A stretch of 64,000 bases of DNA from Amaranthus tricolor (lineage: Eukaryota > Streptophyta > Magnoliopsida > Caryophyllales > Amaranthaceae). The DNA is taken from the NCBI RefSeq assembly GCF_026212465.1, contig NC_080059.1, positions 11,895,329 through 11,959,328 of the forward strand. The letters run 5' to 3'. Under the pieces are notes generated by a model that worked only from the letters and a program-made list of their open reading frames with translations, was not told where the DNA came from and did no database searches. Position 1 is the stretch's first letter; every line of letters begins with the position of its first letter. Both the position numbers and the translations under genes were made by a program. This document shows, in pieces, positions 47,835 to 61,599 of this stretch.

Positions 47835-50800
47835 ATGTTTGCTGTTGGGAGGTTAGGAAGCTATATTAGCCGCGGTGTATACACCGTTTCTGGCCCTTTC
47901 CATCCCTTTGGTGGTGCAGTTGATATAATTGTAGTAGAACAAGAAGATGGTAGTTTCAAATCTTCGCCATGGTATGTTCGATTTGGAAAGTTCCAAGGTG
48001 TTTTGAAGGCTTCTGAGAGAGTAGTTAGTATAAATGTCAATGGAGTGGATGCTCATTTTCATATGTATTTGGACCGAAAAGGTGAAGCATTTTTTGTTAG
48101 AGAGGTTGATGCAACAGAAGGAGGATCAGTGGTGTATCCTTCTTCTGGAGATGAGATGGAAGTGAAATCTGATGATTGGAGAACCCAAAAGTCTATGAGT
48201 TATAACTATGATGCTAATAGGCCAAATCTGGTTTCTGAATTGGAAGGAAGTAATAGAAGGAATTTAGCACGGACAAATAGTCGTCGTGCAAGGATATTTG
48301 GACTCCCTTTTGGTAGAAAATCAATGAAGGGGAATGGTTTTCAAGAGGGAATGTCTAGTGTTGAAAGTGATAGTGTTACGTCTTTAGAGCGTGCTGAGAT
48401 TGCTGCGGACTTGTTGGAGGTACGGTGGACGACTAATATTCGTACGAGTAAAACCCAGAATGTCATGTCTGTTGCTGATAATAAGTTGGAAATTGCTGAA
48501 GGGAATGTTGTGTCTGGTATGGCTGGATGTAACATATCAAGTAATCAGGAAACTGATGCTGAATTTTCTTGGTCAGCAAATACTATGAAGTTTACCCTTG
48601 AAGAAAGTTACATGGAAGCTGATTTTACTTCTTATAGAACTAATATCTCTGATGAAAAAAATTCTATAGGTGAAAAATCTGTGGAGTCTAATTCAAGCTC
48701 GAAGATTTCACCGATGTTGGAAAACGAAAACAGTGGCGGTAGTTCTTCCTTTGATGATGCTCCTCTTGCAGACGAGGTTGGTACCTCTCCTCGATGTAGT
48801 GTAGGTGACGGGTTTGTTGTGGACACTGCTGAGAAGAAAGATGTTGAAGTAGTTCGTTTGGAAGACTCGGTCACAGAGAAGGAAAGTTCTTCAAGTACTC
48901 AAGATTGTTTCGGAGGTCCTACCATGGAGGGTAGTCATAGAGTGAATTCCTTAGATAATTCAAAAGAAGAGCATTTCTTGTTCAGTGATGATGATTCTAA
49001 GGTAGAGAACGCGGAATCTAAAAAGTCATCGTCAGGGAGTGAAGAGAGTTTTTCTCAAGACTCAGTAGGAAGCAATGAAGATCGCATGTCGGATTCACTT
49101 ATCATGGATGTGCCAAATCAAGTGATAAATAGAGTATCTAGCCCTATAAGCATTTCAAAAGTTCATAGTAATGCTAATGAGGAATCCTTGGTACAAGTTG
49201 TAGAATCTTTACCTAATATGATGTTTGATGGTGATGATTTACCACTTAATGCTCCTCAACCGTTCGGTCGTTCCTTGGATTCTACACTTGAAACATGTAA
49301 GATGATCAATGATGATGTTCCAATTGCTTCTGGATTAAGTGAAGGGATCACATCTTCAAGATCCCAGATGTCAGATGAAATTAAAAAGATTCTTTCTGAT
49401 CCTGCAATAGGTAAAGACATTTTGATACTTAGAACTAACAAAAGTAAATCATAGTTAAAACTATTTGGTTGGCGTGCTATCATTCCAACTTTTATATTTG
49501 TAGTGATTTCTTTTGTGTATTTGTGCTTCTGTGCTTTTCATTGTGCACCATATCCTGATCCGTTTCATATGAAAATTACATATTCAATAGCTATTACGGC
49601 CCGTTTGGTAATCGATACTAAATGTTGGAAATGGTAATAGCATGTTAGTGTAATTTTTGTAAGAATATCTGTTGATAAATTTAATGTCCATACTTATTCT
49701 CCTTCAACAAGCTCATTTTCCTCACAAAGTTCATTCCAATGCATTACCACTTAAACATGCGGTATTAGGTGGTAATGGAAAATTGTGAACAAAAAAACTT
49801 TTTTACGATCAAATTTTCATTACCATGGTAATGACATGATACATATCATGAAAATTTACATAAAAAATCATTTCCATTACCACCAATAAGTACATTAACC
49901 AAACGGGCTCTTAGGGTGTCAGAAAATGTTATTTATATTGTAGGTACAACTTAAATGCTACATCAACATTTTTTTTGGAAATACAAAAATTACCTTAATT
50001 ACAATTTTGCAGAAGTATCTCTTTGCAAAGGCTCTTTATATGAAGGAATGGGTTATGAAGCTGCTGCTTGTGCTTTCGACGCCAAAAAATTGGATATTGA
50101 CAAATTTTTATCGCTTGATTTTGATGTTTTGGAATTTGATAAGCTAGTTGTCAGAATCGGCGGTCTTTATTTTCCCTGGGATGCAGCTTTACCTATTGCT
50201 TCAGCCATAGGCTCAAAGGAACAGGGGCGTATTCTGGAACCAAAAGGTATGATAGATGTTGGTAAAGCAGATAACAGGAATTGTGAAGGAGTCACTGAGA
50301 ATTCACTTAATTCCAGAAGTGGGTCTTGGAAAATATGGCCATTTTCACTTAAGGGTTCAAATAGGAGGCAAGACAGAATTTCTAGTTCTGAAATTTCTAC
50401 TCAAAGCCCCAATGAAATCGTTGAAAATGCTGATGTGGCTATTAGTGGAGTTGCAAAAAAAAAGATTCGAGCAAAGAGTCCTACTTCTGAACAGCTTGCA
50501 TCGCTGAATCTTAGGGAGGGGAAAAATGTTGTGACTTTCACATTCTCAACAGCAATGCTTGGAGAGCAACAGGTCGCCAAATTGTTTTTGTTTGTTCATT
50601 CAATTTTGCTTATATCCCCTCAACCATTATGGTTAGATTTGATTCTGAATTGAACTTACTTTGTTAAACTGAACAGGTAGATGCAAGAATATTTTTGTGG
50701 AAATGGAATGCACGAATTGTGATTTCAGATGTAGATGGGACTATTACTAAGTAAGAACTAACCAAATTTTACACATGTGCTAATGCCATTTCTGCAAAAT

Positions 50801-53800
50801 ATATTTTATGCATATTGTTGTTATTGATTCTTTAGAAAGGATTATGCATTAAATTTATAGAAAAAATTGAACTTTTCTGAGCTTAATCGTTTAATTGAAG
50901 TTTTTGGCAATATGTATGTTCTTTGTCGTTCATCTTATGAGATGAGTCAATTATATAATATAAGAATTGGCTCTCCATTCAGTGGGTGCTGTTGCGCTTG
51001 ATGCAATTTATATTCCTTTTTCTCTAAATACGGTTTAACTGGGGTTACAGATGGAGATTCTTGAATTTTTTGGTGTTTTTCTACAAATCTTTTGTGCTCA
51101 CATTGTTGTTTATCATGTACATTTTGATGTTATAGCATAATTCACTTTTTCATATGAATAAATACAAACATTATTGGTCGAAAGACTAAAAAAAAATATT
51201 TTATATCTATGTGTGTGTGTTTTCATGAAGCATTTGCTATTATTTTTTTGAACATCGTAGTTCAAATTAATAAAGGAAAGGAAAGTGATGGACTCTCTGG
51301 ATGGGTTTTGTTGCAACCTCCTGTTGTTATACCTCTGCTTTTATCTATTTAGTTAAGGAGGCATTTGATTTGCAGTAATCAATAGTAACTTACCTGCTTC
51401 TGCCTCCAAACGTGTCTTATCCTAAAATATATTGTCTTACAATTATTTTTCATGATTTTTTTAAGTTGAAATTTCACAAGGATTGAAAAATATATGGAAA
51501 GGAATCTCTAGAAATACCGTTTGGTAAAGCAGTACATTAAATGTTTGAAGAGGCACTAGATAATTATTCTAAGGATCTTTCTCTTCAAGAAAACAAGGAA
51601 CAAAAAGTAAAAAGCTTAGGCCATCTATATTTAAATACTTTTCTTTGTCACAACAAAGTAAAATGTGTTTTTGGGTCTTTTGAAAATAACATCTCTAATG
51701 GTTTTGATTGTTTTGGTGTAACGCTACTTGCCGGGTACATTTGGACTTATCATGACTTTTGAGCATGGTGCAAAAATGTGGTAATAGTTACAGTAACTAA
51801 CACGGTGATGTGGTAACGAGGATGATGCGGTTTTCGACTTGTCGTACCGCCAAATATCGGCCTAAACCATGAAATATCGCTTGGAATGGTCTGAAGCGCG
51901 GGTTTTTTAGATCATTACGATGAGAGGGTGATACCGGTTTGGTAAATTTAAAAACCTTTACAATACGGCCGATACAATACGATGCGACCTTGTTTTTGCA
52001 CTATGATACTCACTGAGCATATGAGTCTATTGCTTCTGTAGCTGTAGGAACAAAGTGATTTCTTCACTGACTGCCTTTGTTGAAAACATGTTCCTACGTT
52101 ATAGGTTTAATTTTATTCCTTTTCATGCATTAAGGATATAGCTAAACTAAGTTAACATTTATTACTATAGTGGTTGTGCTTTATTTATTAAATTCCACTC
52201 TTAGTATACATTATTCATTAATCTATAATATGTTGTTATTAGAAGTTGACAGATTAGCTATGTACTTGATAGTAAATTATATTTTGAATCAAAAAGTATT
52301 ACTAGAATGGTTTACATTATGAAATGAAGGGAGTACTTTTGGCTGAAATGTAGAAAAAGAAAGAAAAAATAACCTACAGTAATGAGTAATGACTTGCTAA
52401 CTGCAATAAGCTTGACTCTCTTTACCATGTTGAGTGTTGATCCCTATGTCTTATGAAATCCATTGTCTTCATTTGTAACTCTTTCTGTTGGACATTAATA
52501 TGCAGATCTGATGTTCTTGGGCAGTTCATGCCTTTGATGGGACTAGATTGGTCACAGACTGGCGTAACAAATCTTTTCTCAGCTATAAAGGTTTGTCATG
52601 GAATACTCTGTGGAAGTTTTATTCAGCTATATCCAAATTATTTTTACATTGAAATTGAACAGACATAAATAGGAATAGTTTTTGCTTATAAGGTGATATT
52701 CTATTATAAACATCTAATTTAACTATCATAAATTCCTTTTTTTTGTTTTCTTTGGCAAACTTACTAAATGATACTTCTCAAGTTTCAACTCTAAAATCGA
52801 AATGTATACTAGATGCTCTCTAGGTTTCCTCTTTTTATGCAAGCTTTGGTGTGAGATTTACGAATTGCACGGCCTTATTTGCTCTTGTTGCAGGAAAATG
52901 GATATCAATTGCTTTTCCTTAGTGCTCGCTCCATTTCACAAGCCTATCATACTAGGCAATTCTTATTTAACCTTAAACAGGTGACTGGTGATTGCAGATA
53001 TTGATTTTCTTTCTCTAATGTGGGTTCCCTCTGTAATTAGTTTCGAACATGCTTTAAAATTTGGCAGGATGGGAAAGCACTACCTGAGGGCCCTATGTTA
53101 ATATCTCCTGATGGACTTTTTCCTTCTCTTTATCGTGAAGGTTAATATACGATTTTTCTCATGGATAAAATGTATCCATTTTCTTTAAATATATTGTCCG
53201 TTACTCACATTTCACATTCTAGCTGACTTATATTGAGTCAGTTAAAATTGCTAATGGAACAAGTTGTTATTGGTAACATATTTAATTACTGGTTGTGCTT
53301 GGGAGTTGGGATACTTTTCTTAAGTTATTATGCCTCAGAATTTTGTCATTTGTAAGGCTGAAATAGAGAGAAACAAATGATAAAACAGAGAGATCATGGT
53401 GTCTTTTCTGCAATTAAATCCCTGCCCTGGGGTGGGTCTTTTGTATGTCTTGGATGACTGACATGGTGGTGTTATTACTACTAATTGTATATAGTTTTAT
53501 CATGTATGCGGATGTTACGTGTAACATCATAGTTCATGTACTTCAATGATGTTTTCAACTCTATTTAGCAATCCTAACTTATTACCTCTGATTGTTGTTA
53601 TTACTTTTCTGGTGCAGTAATCAGAAGAGCTCCACATGAATTCAAGATTGCATGTTTAGAGGTCAGTTCCTTGACTGCCTCTTTATTAATCCTTGTTTTT
53701 GTTCAACTTGACTTTTCAAGCTATTTTCATCATCCTGTTTTCTGTTAATAAGATTAAACCACATCGCCTTGCGCTGATACGGTAGCGGAAAAGTATGATT

Positions 53801-56800
53801 GTGTCATCCAACTGTTGGATTCTTTAATAGATTAATGTATCCTTAAGGTGGAAATCAGGAAACCTGGCACATATCATCTCATAGTCTTCCTTCAAAGAGG
53901 ACAACAACCACTTATTGACGGCCTGCAATCTGTTGTCCTGCCCCACTATTTCTTTCTGACTTCCTGCCCCCCTCACGGATAGTATAAATTTGTACTTCTG
54001 TACTCTGAAGTTAGCTGAGATGGCCACTTACGTTTGGCTATTGAGCTCACATGTTTTTCTGAAGTTACTCTGAAGAGCCACCTTGTAGGCGATTACTATT
54101 CACTAATCACTAAACAACCTAAAGTGTTCATATAACCTTGCTGCTAACTTTCCAAAGGGATGTGCAGCTAAGGATTTTAGACGGTAGTGCTGTAATTTCT
54201 GGGCAGACTTGGTTAACCAACTAAAATGTCCTCTTCAAGTTAGATGCAACCTTTATTCTATGCTGAGCCCTAAAGAGATGATACAAAGTTCATGTAATAT
54301 GACATCCCTTTCAGTATTTGGGTATCCATATTCCAAGCTGTCTACTGCTGTTTCCCATTTTCCAATTTTTTGGGGATGGGCTATGATATTCGATGAAGAA
54401 CAATAAAAAAACTAATGCAAAGTAAACACCCAAAAACAGAGCAAGCAACAACAATGGCAAAACACAAGAATATATGAGGTATCTAATGATACCTCCCCTC
54501 AAACAAAGTATCTTATCATTTATATAAACAAGAATACATTAATGACTCACCTTACAAGCTTTAAGAGCAATCTCCCAAAGCAAAGATTGAACCTTTACTT
54601 CAATCTCTCACAAATATGCAAATACAAGGAGAAGAATTCTTATGGTGTGAACCCTAGTTTTACTCTCTTGTATATGCCTCTCCCTATCACCCTAATGATG
54701 TTCTAAGACTCCTTATATAGCCCTAAGACATATTAGAATAACCTAAAACAAAAGGCTTAAAAGCCAAAACAAAACCGGATACAAAACAGAATCGCATTGT
54801 TTTCCCCACTGATACTCGCTCGACCCGAGTGAGTTATGCTCGACCAGTCGAGCGCCTTTTCTGAGGTAACTGGTCAGCTTCTGTCTTGTGGCTCGATTGA
54901 AGCCTACATGCTCGACCACTCGAGCCACCTTAGAAACCTTCCATGAGCACTCCCTTGCCTTCATCAAGGCACACTAAATCTCCCACTTTGATCACTTTAT
55001 CAAGTGATCCAAAACATAAGCCCTCATACTTCCTTGCACTCACAACCTCGTTCTCAAACGTGCAAGCCAAGGAGTACACTACGAGGTGATCGAACTCACC
55101 TCCATCATGTTGAGATTTGGGGCTTGACTCAACACAATTTCTACCGAAATAGGATAACCCCATCCATATAGACTTGAAAGGTGTCATTCTCATGCCCAAA
55201 GATGTACGAGAACTTCTTTGGGCATGACAATGACACCTTCCGAGGGAATCTTTCTATCTTTGGGCATGACAATGACACCTTTCAAGGCTAATTGGTTAGT
55301 CTCCTCACGAATCGCGAATTGCAAAAACGAATTATGGTCGGTTTTGGGCTATTCTTGGGAAAACTTGAGCGATTCACGAACTCAAAAAAAAAAATTAGCG
55401 AGCGAATTATGTTACATTGGCTCAACTATTTTTAATCTGTTTTTCAATTTCATCTTTCTGTGATTGGGGATTATGATATGGCCATACGCTCACAAGATTG
55501 CTTCACATCCTCAAAATAATGGTGTGCTCCTTCCCTCGAGTAGGAGGCAGTCACACTTAGGGTTGAACACGGTCCGGTCTGGTCTGGTTTGACAGAAAAA
55601 TCAGACCAGACCAGAAATTCCGGTCTGAAAATTTTTCAGACCAGTCAACAGATCAGACCGGACCAGACCAGACCGTTCTAGAATGGTTTGGTCTTGTCTG
55701 GTCTACGGTTTTTTTTTTAAAATTTTTTTTAAAAATTTTTATTGAGTGAGAATCTAAGATAAACGATAATCTGTAAACAAAATACATCATCAAATCCGAA
55801 ACATCACAAATTTTCAATAGTTAAGTACATCACTAATTTTATAATATAGAACATAAAGTAAATTCATAGTAGTCACTAGTCAGCACTCAGCAATAGCGAC
55901 TTCATCCATGAATATGCATCATTGCATCAAGGAACATCAATAACTGAAGGAGCCAAATTGATCTTCGATAACTCTATACAATAAAAAAAAAAATCAAAAA
56001 ATATAATTTTATAAAATAAACATAATACTAATCATGATATGAAAGATCACATACCGTTCTCTAGTTGTGCTATATCCTCCAAGCACTCCTCAACTTTTAG
56101 AGAAGAAGCACGAAGCCAATCTTGACAAGAAATAAGAGCTTCTGCCATTTTTGGACTTAATGAACTTCAAAATGAATCTAGAACTCGACCTCCAGTGCTA
56201 AAGGCACTTTTCGATGCAACTGTGGATACAGGAATGGCTAGCACATCACGAGCTACAAGAGAAAGAATGGGAATCTTCACCATATCTTTCTTGCATATCA
56301 AACATTACATGATACATCTCACAATTAATCACAGTGTTACATCAAAATTACAGCACTTAATCAATATATGATAAGTCAAGATTCATAAACCAATAATCAT
56401 CAAAACAGAAGATATCCAGTAAATTGTACAATACAAGTTGCAAACTTTATCAGTTGTGGTCATCAAAAAATTACACTTACCCAATATATAAAGACTCAAG
56501 ATTCAACCAGATAATCATCAAAATAGCATTTATCTAATAAATTAACAATAAAACATGCAAACTTCATAATTTATAATCATAAAAATTAACATTTATACAA
56601 TATAAATTATAATTTGTACAAAGTGGGATTTCGATGAAGTCATCTTCCTAACTATTTGTCTGCGGCATTTTATACATAAATTATAATTAACAACAAAAAA
56701 TTAGTTATGTCGAAGAAGAAATGGAAGATGAAACAAAAACCCTAAAAATCAAAAACTGATAAAAAAACCCTAAAAATCAAAAAAATCAACCAATATACTT

Positions 56801-59800
56801 ACATTACGAGATTCTACACTTGATTCCGTGGTGAATGGTGAGATTGGAGAATGAAGATTGGAGGAGGAGCGTCGAAGCCTCGAAGAACCACAGAAGCAGA
56901 GGCGTCTTTGAAGGAGGTCGTTTGTCGATTGGCGTCTGGCGTCTGGCGTCTGTCGATGGGTTGAAGCTTGAAGAGTTGAAGGAAGCGAGGCGAGGCGAGG
57001 CGACTGTCGACTTCAGAGACTCAGACCTGGGCAGGAGGCGAGGAAGAGAGGAGAATGGGAGAAGGAAGCAGCTTTGCCTTTTCGTAATTTACGGCAGCAG
57101 GTCGAGGAAACAGGAAATAAGGAATACAGGATAGCCCTAAATCTAATCCCTAATATTAGAGTTTATTACGGTTTATTGGTCTGGTTTGGTCTACAAAATT
57201 AAAAACCGGGACCGGACCGTAAACCGTTTAAAAAAAAAAAAAAAAACCGGACCAGACCATTCAGACCGTAGACTAGACCAAATACTTAAATTACGATTTG
57301 GTCCGGTTTGGTTTACGGTTTAGACCAAACTCTGTTCAGCCCTAGTCACACTAGCATGTTAGATACACCCTTAAGCCAGTGCACCACTTCCTTCAAAAAA
57401 TCTGGTACCTCTGCCCATTTCACTTTCTTTTCCTTATTCACATTCCCTAACTTAATTCTATTCAGCTCTACTAAAATGCCATATCCTTCCTTGTTAAATC
57501 TTTATTGCTCTAGACATGGACTTCTAAGAAACTAATGAGTGGTCAAGAAACAGATCATCCTTAACTCTCATTTCCTTTGCCTCCAAGTTGGGTTGCATAC
57601 ATATTACAATTTAAAGGGGCAAAAGATCATGCCGAATGACATATTGTGACCGCAACAAAAATTTACCAATGCAATGTGCTATCTTGCCAGCTCCTAATGT
57701 CACACCATAATTTTTTTTGATTGATTATGGAAACACCTGACTACTCCATAGTTGTAGTGGAAACGAAATTATGAGTCACACTCGAATTGATAATGGGAAC
57801 ACCTAACTTAGGTAGTTTCACCCTTTTTACAATATCATGCTTTATCCCATCTACACTTAGTTGCAAAAATCTTGGGCCGCACACCCGCAAAAAGGCACAA
57901 GGGGTTTCTCCCATGAAATAAAAATAAGGTGTCATTCCGTTATATAATGGACTCTTTGTAATGGATTTTGAGCTTACAGTTTTGTAAAACCCTGTTGTGT
58001 AACCTGTATTTAACACCACGAGGTGTCACGTCCACAACATGGTGATCGTTACGCAATCGCGATAACATCTATGTTTTTCCTGTAGTTGTGCCTCGCCTAG
58101 CGCCCATCTTTTTCCCATTTTTGGCTAAACTTACAAACCAAAACACATAATTTTCTTTTTGCACCTCAACTCATGTACCCTAGACTTGGAATTTGGAAAA
58201 TCGATCATAGTTTTCTATGAGCGGATACACTGGGTATAATGATGATGATTTTTCAAGCACCTGCCTCCTGTCACCCAACTAACGCCAACTTTACAAAAAT
58301 TAAGCTTTTAAAGTTTGCTTGTGCATCTCTAAGGTGGATCAAGAATAGGGTGTTCCTTGTGTATTAGTGTGAATAGAGGTTGTTGGAATAAAGGAAATTT
58401 TTCTTGAATAGTGTACAACAAGGATAAGGTTACATCCGACTCCAAAACCCCACCCTAGGTGGTAGTCACTTAATGATCTTGGGGAAATTAGATGTTGTTG
58501 AATCTATCAAAAACACTATTTATGGGTGAGATGTACATTTGAGATAAAGTTGCACTTAGGGAGTTGCATATACCGATAAAATAGAGGTTCAACTCTATAT
58601 ATTTAGACATGTGTTAGCACAAGAAGAAAATGTTGTGATAAGGAAAGTGGGGGGCTAGGCTGCAGTTCCTTTTAACCACCATATTGGCACTCAAATTGAG
58701 AGTTGATACAGATGTGTGTCTAGAAATAAAGGTTGGATACCTTAATTAGCCTCAAATACAAGTAGAATTGGAAAGAGATGAACCATTTAAGAAGAGGGTT
58801 GATTGATTGCCTAATTTTCTTCATATTCCATGATTGTTTTAAGATCTAGATTAGTTAATTGACCAAAGTTTAAAATTTTCCATAGACGTGCGGAGTCATG
58901 CTTGTCAGGTGTGGTGCAGATCTTTGTTTAACTCTGCCACATCTCACAGGCTTCCTTTCCCCCAAATTAGGAATTAAAGAGCGTGAGAGATCAATGGTAA
59001 ACTGGAAAGTCGGATGTCTTTGTTCTTTTTTCTAACCTAGGAAGGGTTTCATTGAAATATGAAGTGTCAAAAATTAAGAAACCCGAATGTAATTGTGTAT
59101 GACGTCTTTTTTCCGCTTTCTATTTTCTCTCTAATATGATTCTTAAAAGTTTTTGTCGCTTCTACTCTATTTCATTTTCTCCAAACCATGGCATTTCAAA
59201 ATGGTAGTAACTAACTGAAGAAAATGTTTGACAAATTAATATTAAGTACATGCTCCAAAAACAAAGCTCATTAATTCTGTTTGGTGCGTCGTCGCGCTCC
59301 AGTCCAATTTTAAGAAGTGTTTATGTATCCAAAATTATCAGAAAGACTTTGACTCCCAGTAAGATCAATGCCCATGTCATATAGATCAAAATGCTACTTA
59401 ACTGATATGCTTCTAATATTGGAAACCTGATGCTTGCTTTTTATGTTTATGATGATTAACCATGTTATGGGGATAAATATCTGATGGAGTTTGAAACCGT
59501 GGGTATCTAGGATGTCAAGGTGCTGTTTCCTCCAGATCATCATCCATTCTACGCTGGTTTTGGAAATAGGGACACTGATGAGTTAAGCTATCTCAGAGTT
59601 GGGATCCCCAGAGGAAAGATCTTTACCATTAATCCCAAGGTAGACAAAGAAAATACTTCCTCGGTCTTTTTAATTGCACGATTTTTCTTGTGAATGCAAA
59701 ATAAGCAATCAGGATAATAGTGTCTTTTGACAAAGTTAGCCATGTAATTCGGAGGAAACATTATCTCCATGTGCAGGTATTGTTGTCATTTGCTAGGTTA

Positions 59801-60711
59801 TCTGGACTCTTATACCCATGTCTGCTCAGACACGTGTCCAAGTGTCTTGGCTATTTATGAAAAAAAGTTAATATTTTGAACCAAAATTGAAATGTCCAAT
59901 TGTCATATCTATGTCCGAGTGTCAAGAGTTGGACACGGATACGTGGGGTAAAGTGAAGAGCCCGGGTAGAAAAGGTCATTTAATGGCACCAAAGTTGTCG
60001 AGTAGGAAAGAGTAGTCATTTTGAAATTTACCACAGAGGAATATGGTACAACCAAAATGGATGGAGGATGTTGCTATTGTAATGCAACATTAGTTTCGAG
60101 GATTCGTTCTAATTTTTCTTCGTTTGCAGGGTCAAGTTGTTGTAAACCGTCGAGTGGATTCAAAATCGTACACTTCCCTTCATAATCTTGTGCATGACAT
60201 GTTTCCACCAACAGAAGTACATGAGCAGGTTATTTCTCTGTTTATACTATTACTAATCTAGATCCAAATCCGCGGGTCCAAGTTTTGAGGAACAAGATCA
60301 GATTACAGATCCAGGATCATGTCCAGATCCAAAATGGATCCAAACTTATTTTCGTGTGTTTAATTGAATTTTGTTTCGTATTGAGATAGCGATAAAGGTA
60401 TAGACTTAATTAATGATAGTGATATAGGTACATTTATCTACGGTTGACGATCAAAGCCTTGGTCAGAGAAACATTATTTTTACTACTAAATGATTATAGA
60501 ATACTTAATTTTGTGATATCTAATTAGCGCTTGTATAATATATAATAAATGATTAAGGCATCCTCCCCCGGCCCTGGGTGTAGCTTCGTTCTGATTTTTG
60601 GCTCTTGAATTGCATTTCTTGATGTCTTGAACTCATGCTTTTCTCTGTTTCCAGGAAGATTACAACTCATGGAATTTCTGGAAGCTTCCTCCTCCAGATA
60701 CCATTATTTGA
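47835..60711 (+). CDS. Plant lipin, phosphatidate phosphatase (PAH2-like)
   Basis: Mg-dependent phosphatidate phosphohydrolase making diacylglycerol from phosphatidate at the ER/cytosol interface. Coding exons: 47835-49410, 50013-50572, 50677-50750, 52506-52590, 52894-52980, 53068-53140, 53618-53661, 59511-59639, 60130-60228, 60655-60711; total 2784 bp, 927 aa, all GT/AG, and all phases close at TGA. The N-LIP domain (1-100; [27 protein letters not shown]) is followed by a long acidic Ser-rich middle, then a second conserved block ([15 protein letters not shown]) and the LNS2 catalytic domain with DVDGT at 730-734, the HAD nucleophile box, and [15 protein letters not shown] near the end. The start [11 protein letters not shown] and the length are closer to PAH2 (about 925 aa, from memory) than PAH1. 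In Arabidopsis PAH1 and PAH2 jointly restrain phospholipid synthesis; that role is by homology only. Intron 8 (5.8 kb) is enlarged by transposons. Confidence 0.94.
49597..49912. mobile_element. MITE in PAH intron 2
   Basis: Inverted ends GGCCCGTTTGGTAATCG and the complement of ACCAAACGGGCTC bound about 316 bp. A relative without clear ends is at 5834-6060. No coding frame. A clean target duplication was not resolved, but the CCCGTTTGG ends suggest the hAT group. Confidence 0.65.
51760..51995. repeat. GC-richer repeat-like stretch in PAH intron 4
   Basis: A block with CGATACAATACGATGCGACC-type motifs and higher GC than the surrounding intron. I see no frame and no clear ends. It looks like part of a dispersed plant repeat. 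Confidence 0.3.
54400..55300 (-). repeat. LTR-like fragment in PAH intron 8
   Basis: On the minus strand the stretch reads as leader-like DNA with a CTATATAAGGAG box near 54713-54724 and repeated GGTCGAGC/CTCGACC palindromes at 54815-54925. At 55165-55290 three copies of a ~25-bp block (core TTTGGGCATGACAATGACAC) occur, the first one inverted. The open frames 54743-54967 and 54930-55199 have no recognisable domain. It may be a degenerate LTR or a non-autonomous retroelement. Confidence 0.35.
55558..57344. mobile_element. hAT transposon in PAH intron 8 (defective)
   Basis: 1787 bp with inverted ends TAGGGTTGAACA and the complement of TGTTCAGCCCTA, flanked by the perfect 8-bp target duplication GTCACACT (55550-55557, 57345-57352). 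Subterminal parts are full of GGTCTGGTC and CCGGACC boxes, possible transposase-binding repeats. The inside keeps only the C-terminal end of a transposase gene, so the element cannot move alone. The open frame 56835-57134 is in subterminal GC-rich DNA and resembles no protein I know. Confidence 0.93.
56069..56292 (-). pseudogene. hAT transposase dimerisation-domain remnant
   Basis: The complement strand reads the hAT C-terminal dimerisation signature: [19 protein letters not shown], then [13 protein letters not shown], then a TGA where an Arg codon is usual, and then [15 protein letters not shown]. No upstream zinc-finger or catalytic region is present. It is a relic of the parental autonomous element. 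Confidence 0.88.
57353..59510. other. Remainder of PAH intron 8
   Basis: No exon or gene is supported here. Open frames at 57308-57535 and 57741-58019 show no domain. The acceptor at 59510 (GGGTATCTAG) joins exon 8 to exon 9 in phase 0. Confidence 0.5.
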
Positions 60712-61340
60712 AAGATCTATGTACAATGATTTAGGCATCAAAATAGAAAGCAAGAAATTTGCATGTTACTGCAACTGCGAAGGTGCTTTTCTATACTCTT
60801 GTCCTCAGTTAGTAGTCGAGCCTATATCATAATGTGTCTTAAGTCGTAATATGTGACGGTTATGGGAATCACTTTATATACAAGTTTTCATGGTAAGTGG
60901 TATGTTCCGCGTAACATAATTTGCCAGCCAATCCGGTTTTGAACCACAACCTCCTCAAAATGGCTTTAAAAAAGCCCGAAATCGACCAGCATTTACTTTT
61001 TCTGATTCGCTAGAAGATTAGCGAATCGTGTAATACTGGGCATGGTATAGTCGATATTATATGGTTGCTTAACTCGGTCCAAATATTTTTTTCATCTTGC
61101 CGATTCATGATGCAAGTCATAGTCCCGGCCTCAAAAAAAATTGTATTAACTGATTGTAGTTTATTATGCAGGTTTACGAGTGCAGTTTCGGATGCTTGAT
61201 GTTTTTGTGCGGGAGTTAGGTTATGCACTGTTAGTATAGAGATAGTAGTAGTATACGAGGAGGGAAAAATGGAGATTGTCTAGTCTCTTCTCTTTTTTCA
61301 GTGGATATAGGATTCCTTATTGTACATACATTGTGATTAC
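60712..61340 (+). other. PAH 3' untranslated and downstream region
   Basis: Sequence after the stop codon, probably including the 3' untranslated region. No clear AATAAA signal was fixed. The frames 60635-60832 and 61010-61228 are chance. Confidence 0.4.
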
Positions 61341-61599
61341 AATTCTAAATTGAATAGGTGAAAATAACGAAAGCCGAAAGAAAGAGAGCTTGTATAATGT
61401 TCAGCTAGTAGAATTGAGTCTTATCTTAGTTGGAGCAAATCCTTTTCTTCTGTCAATATACTCTGTAATCTAAAAAAGAAAATATATATATTTAGCTAGG
61501 ATGATATTAAATTAAGCTCTAAGTAAAAGAATAATGCAAATATATATTATCATGATTAAATTTATCGAATACATGACTTTTTTGAAGTAAAAATTAAAT

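Noticed and set aside
51541..51762. Possible extra PAH exon at 51541-51762
   Set aside because: Exon 4 (ending 50750) and exon 5 (starting 52506) join in phase within the conserved [13 protein letters not shown] block, leaving no room for another exon.
56835..57134. 99-codon open frame
   Set aside because: It lies in the subterminal region of the hAT element and has no recognisable domain.
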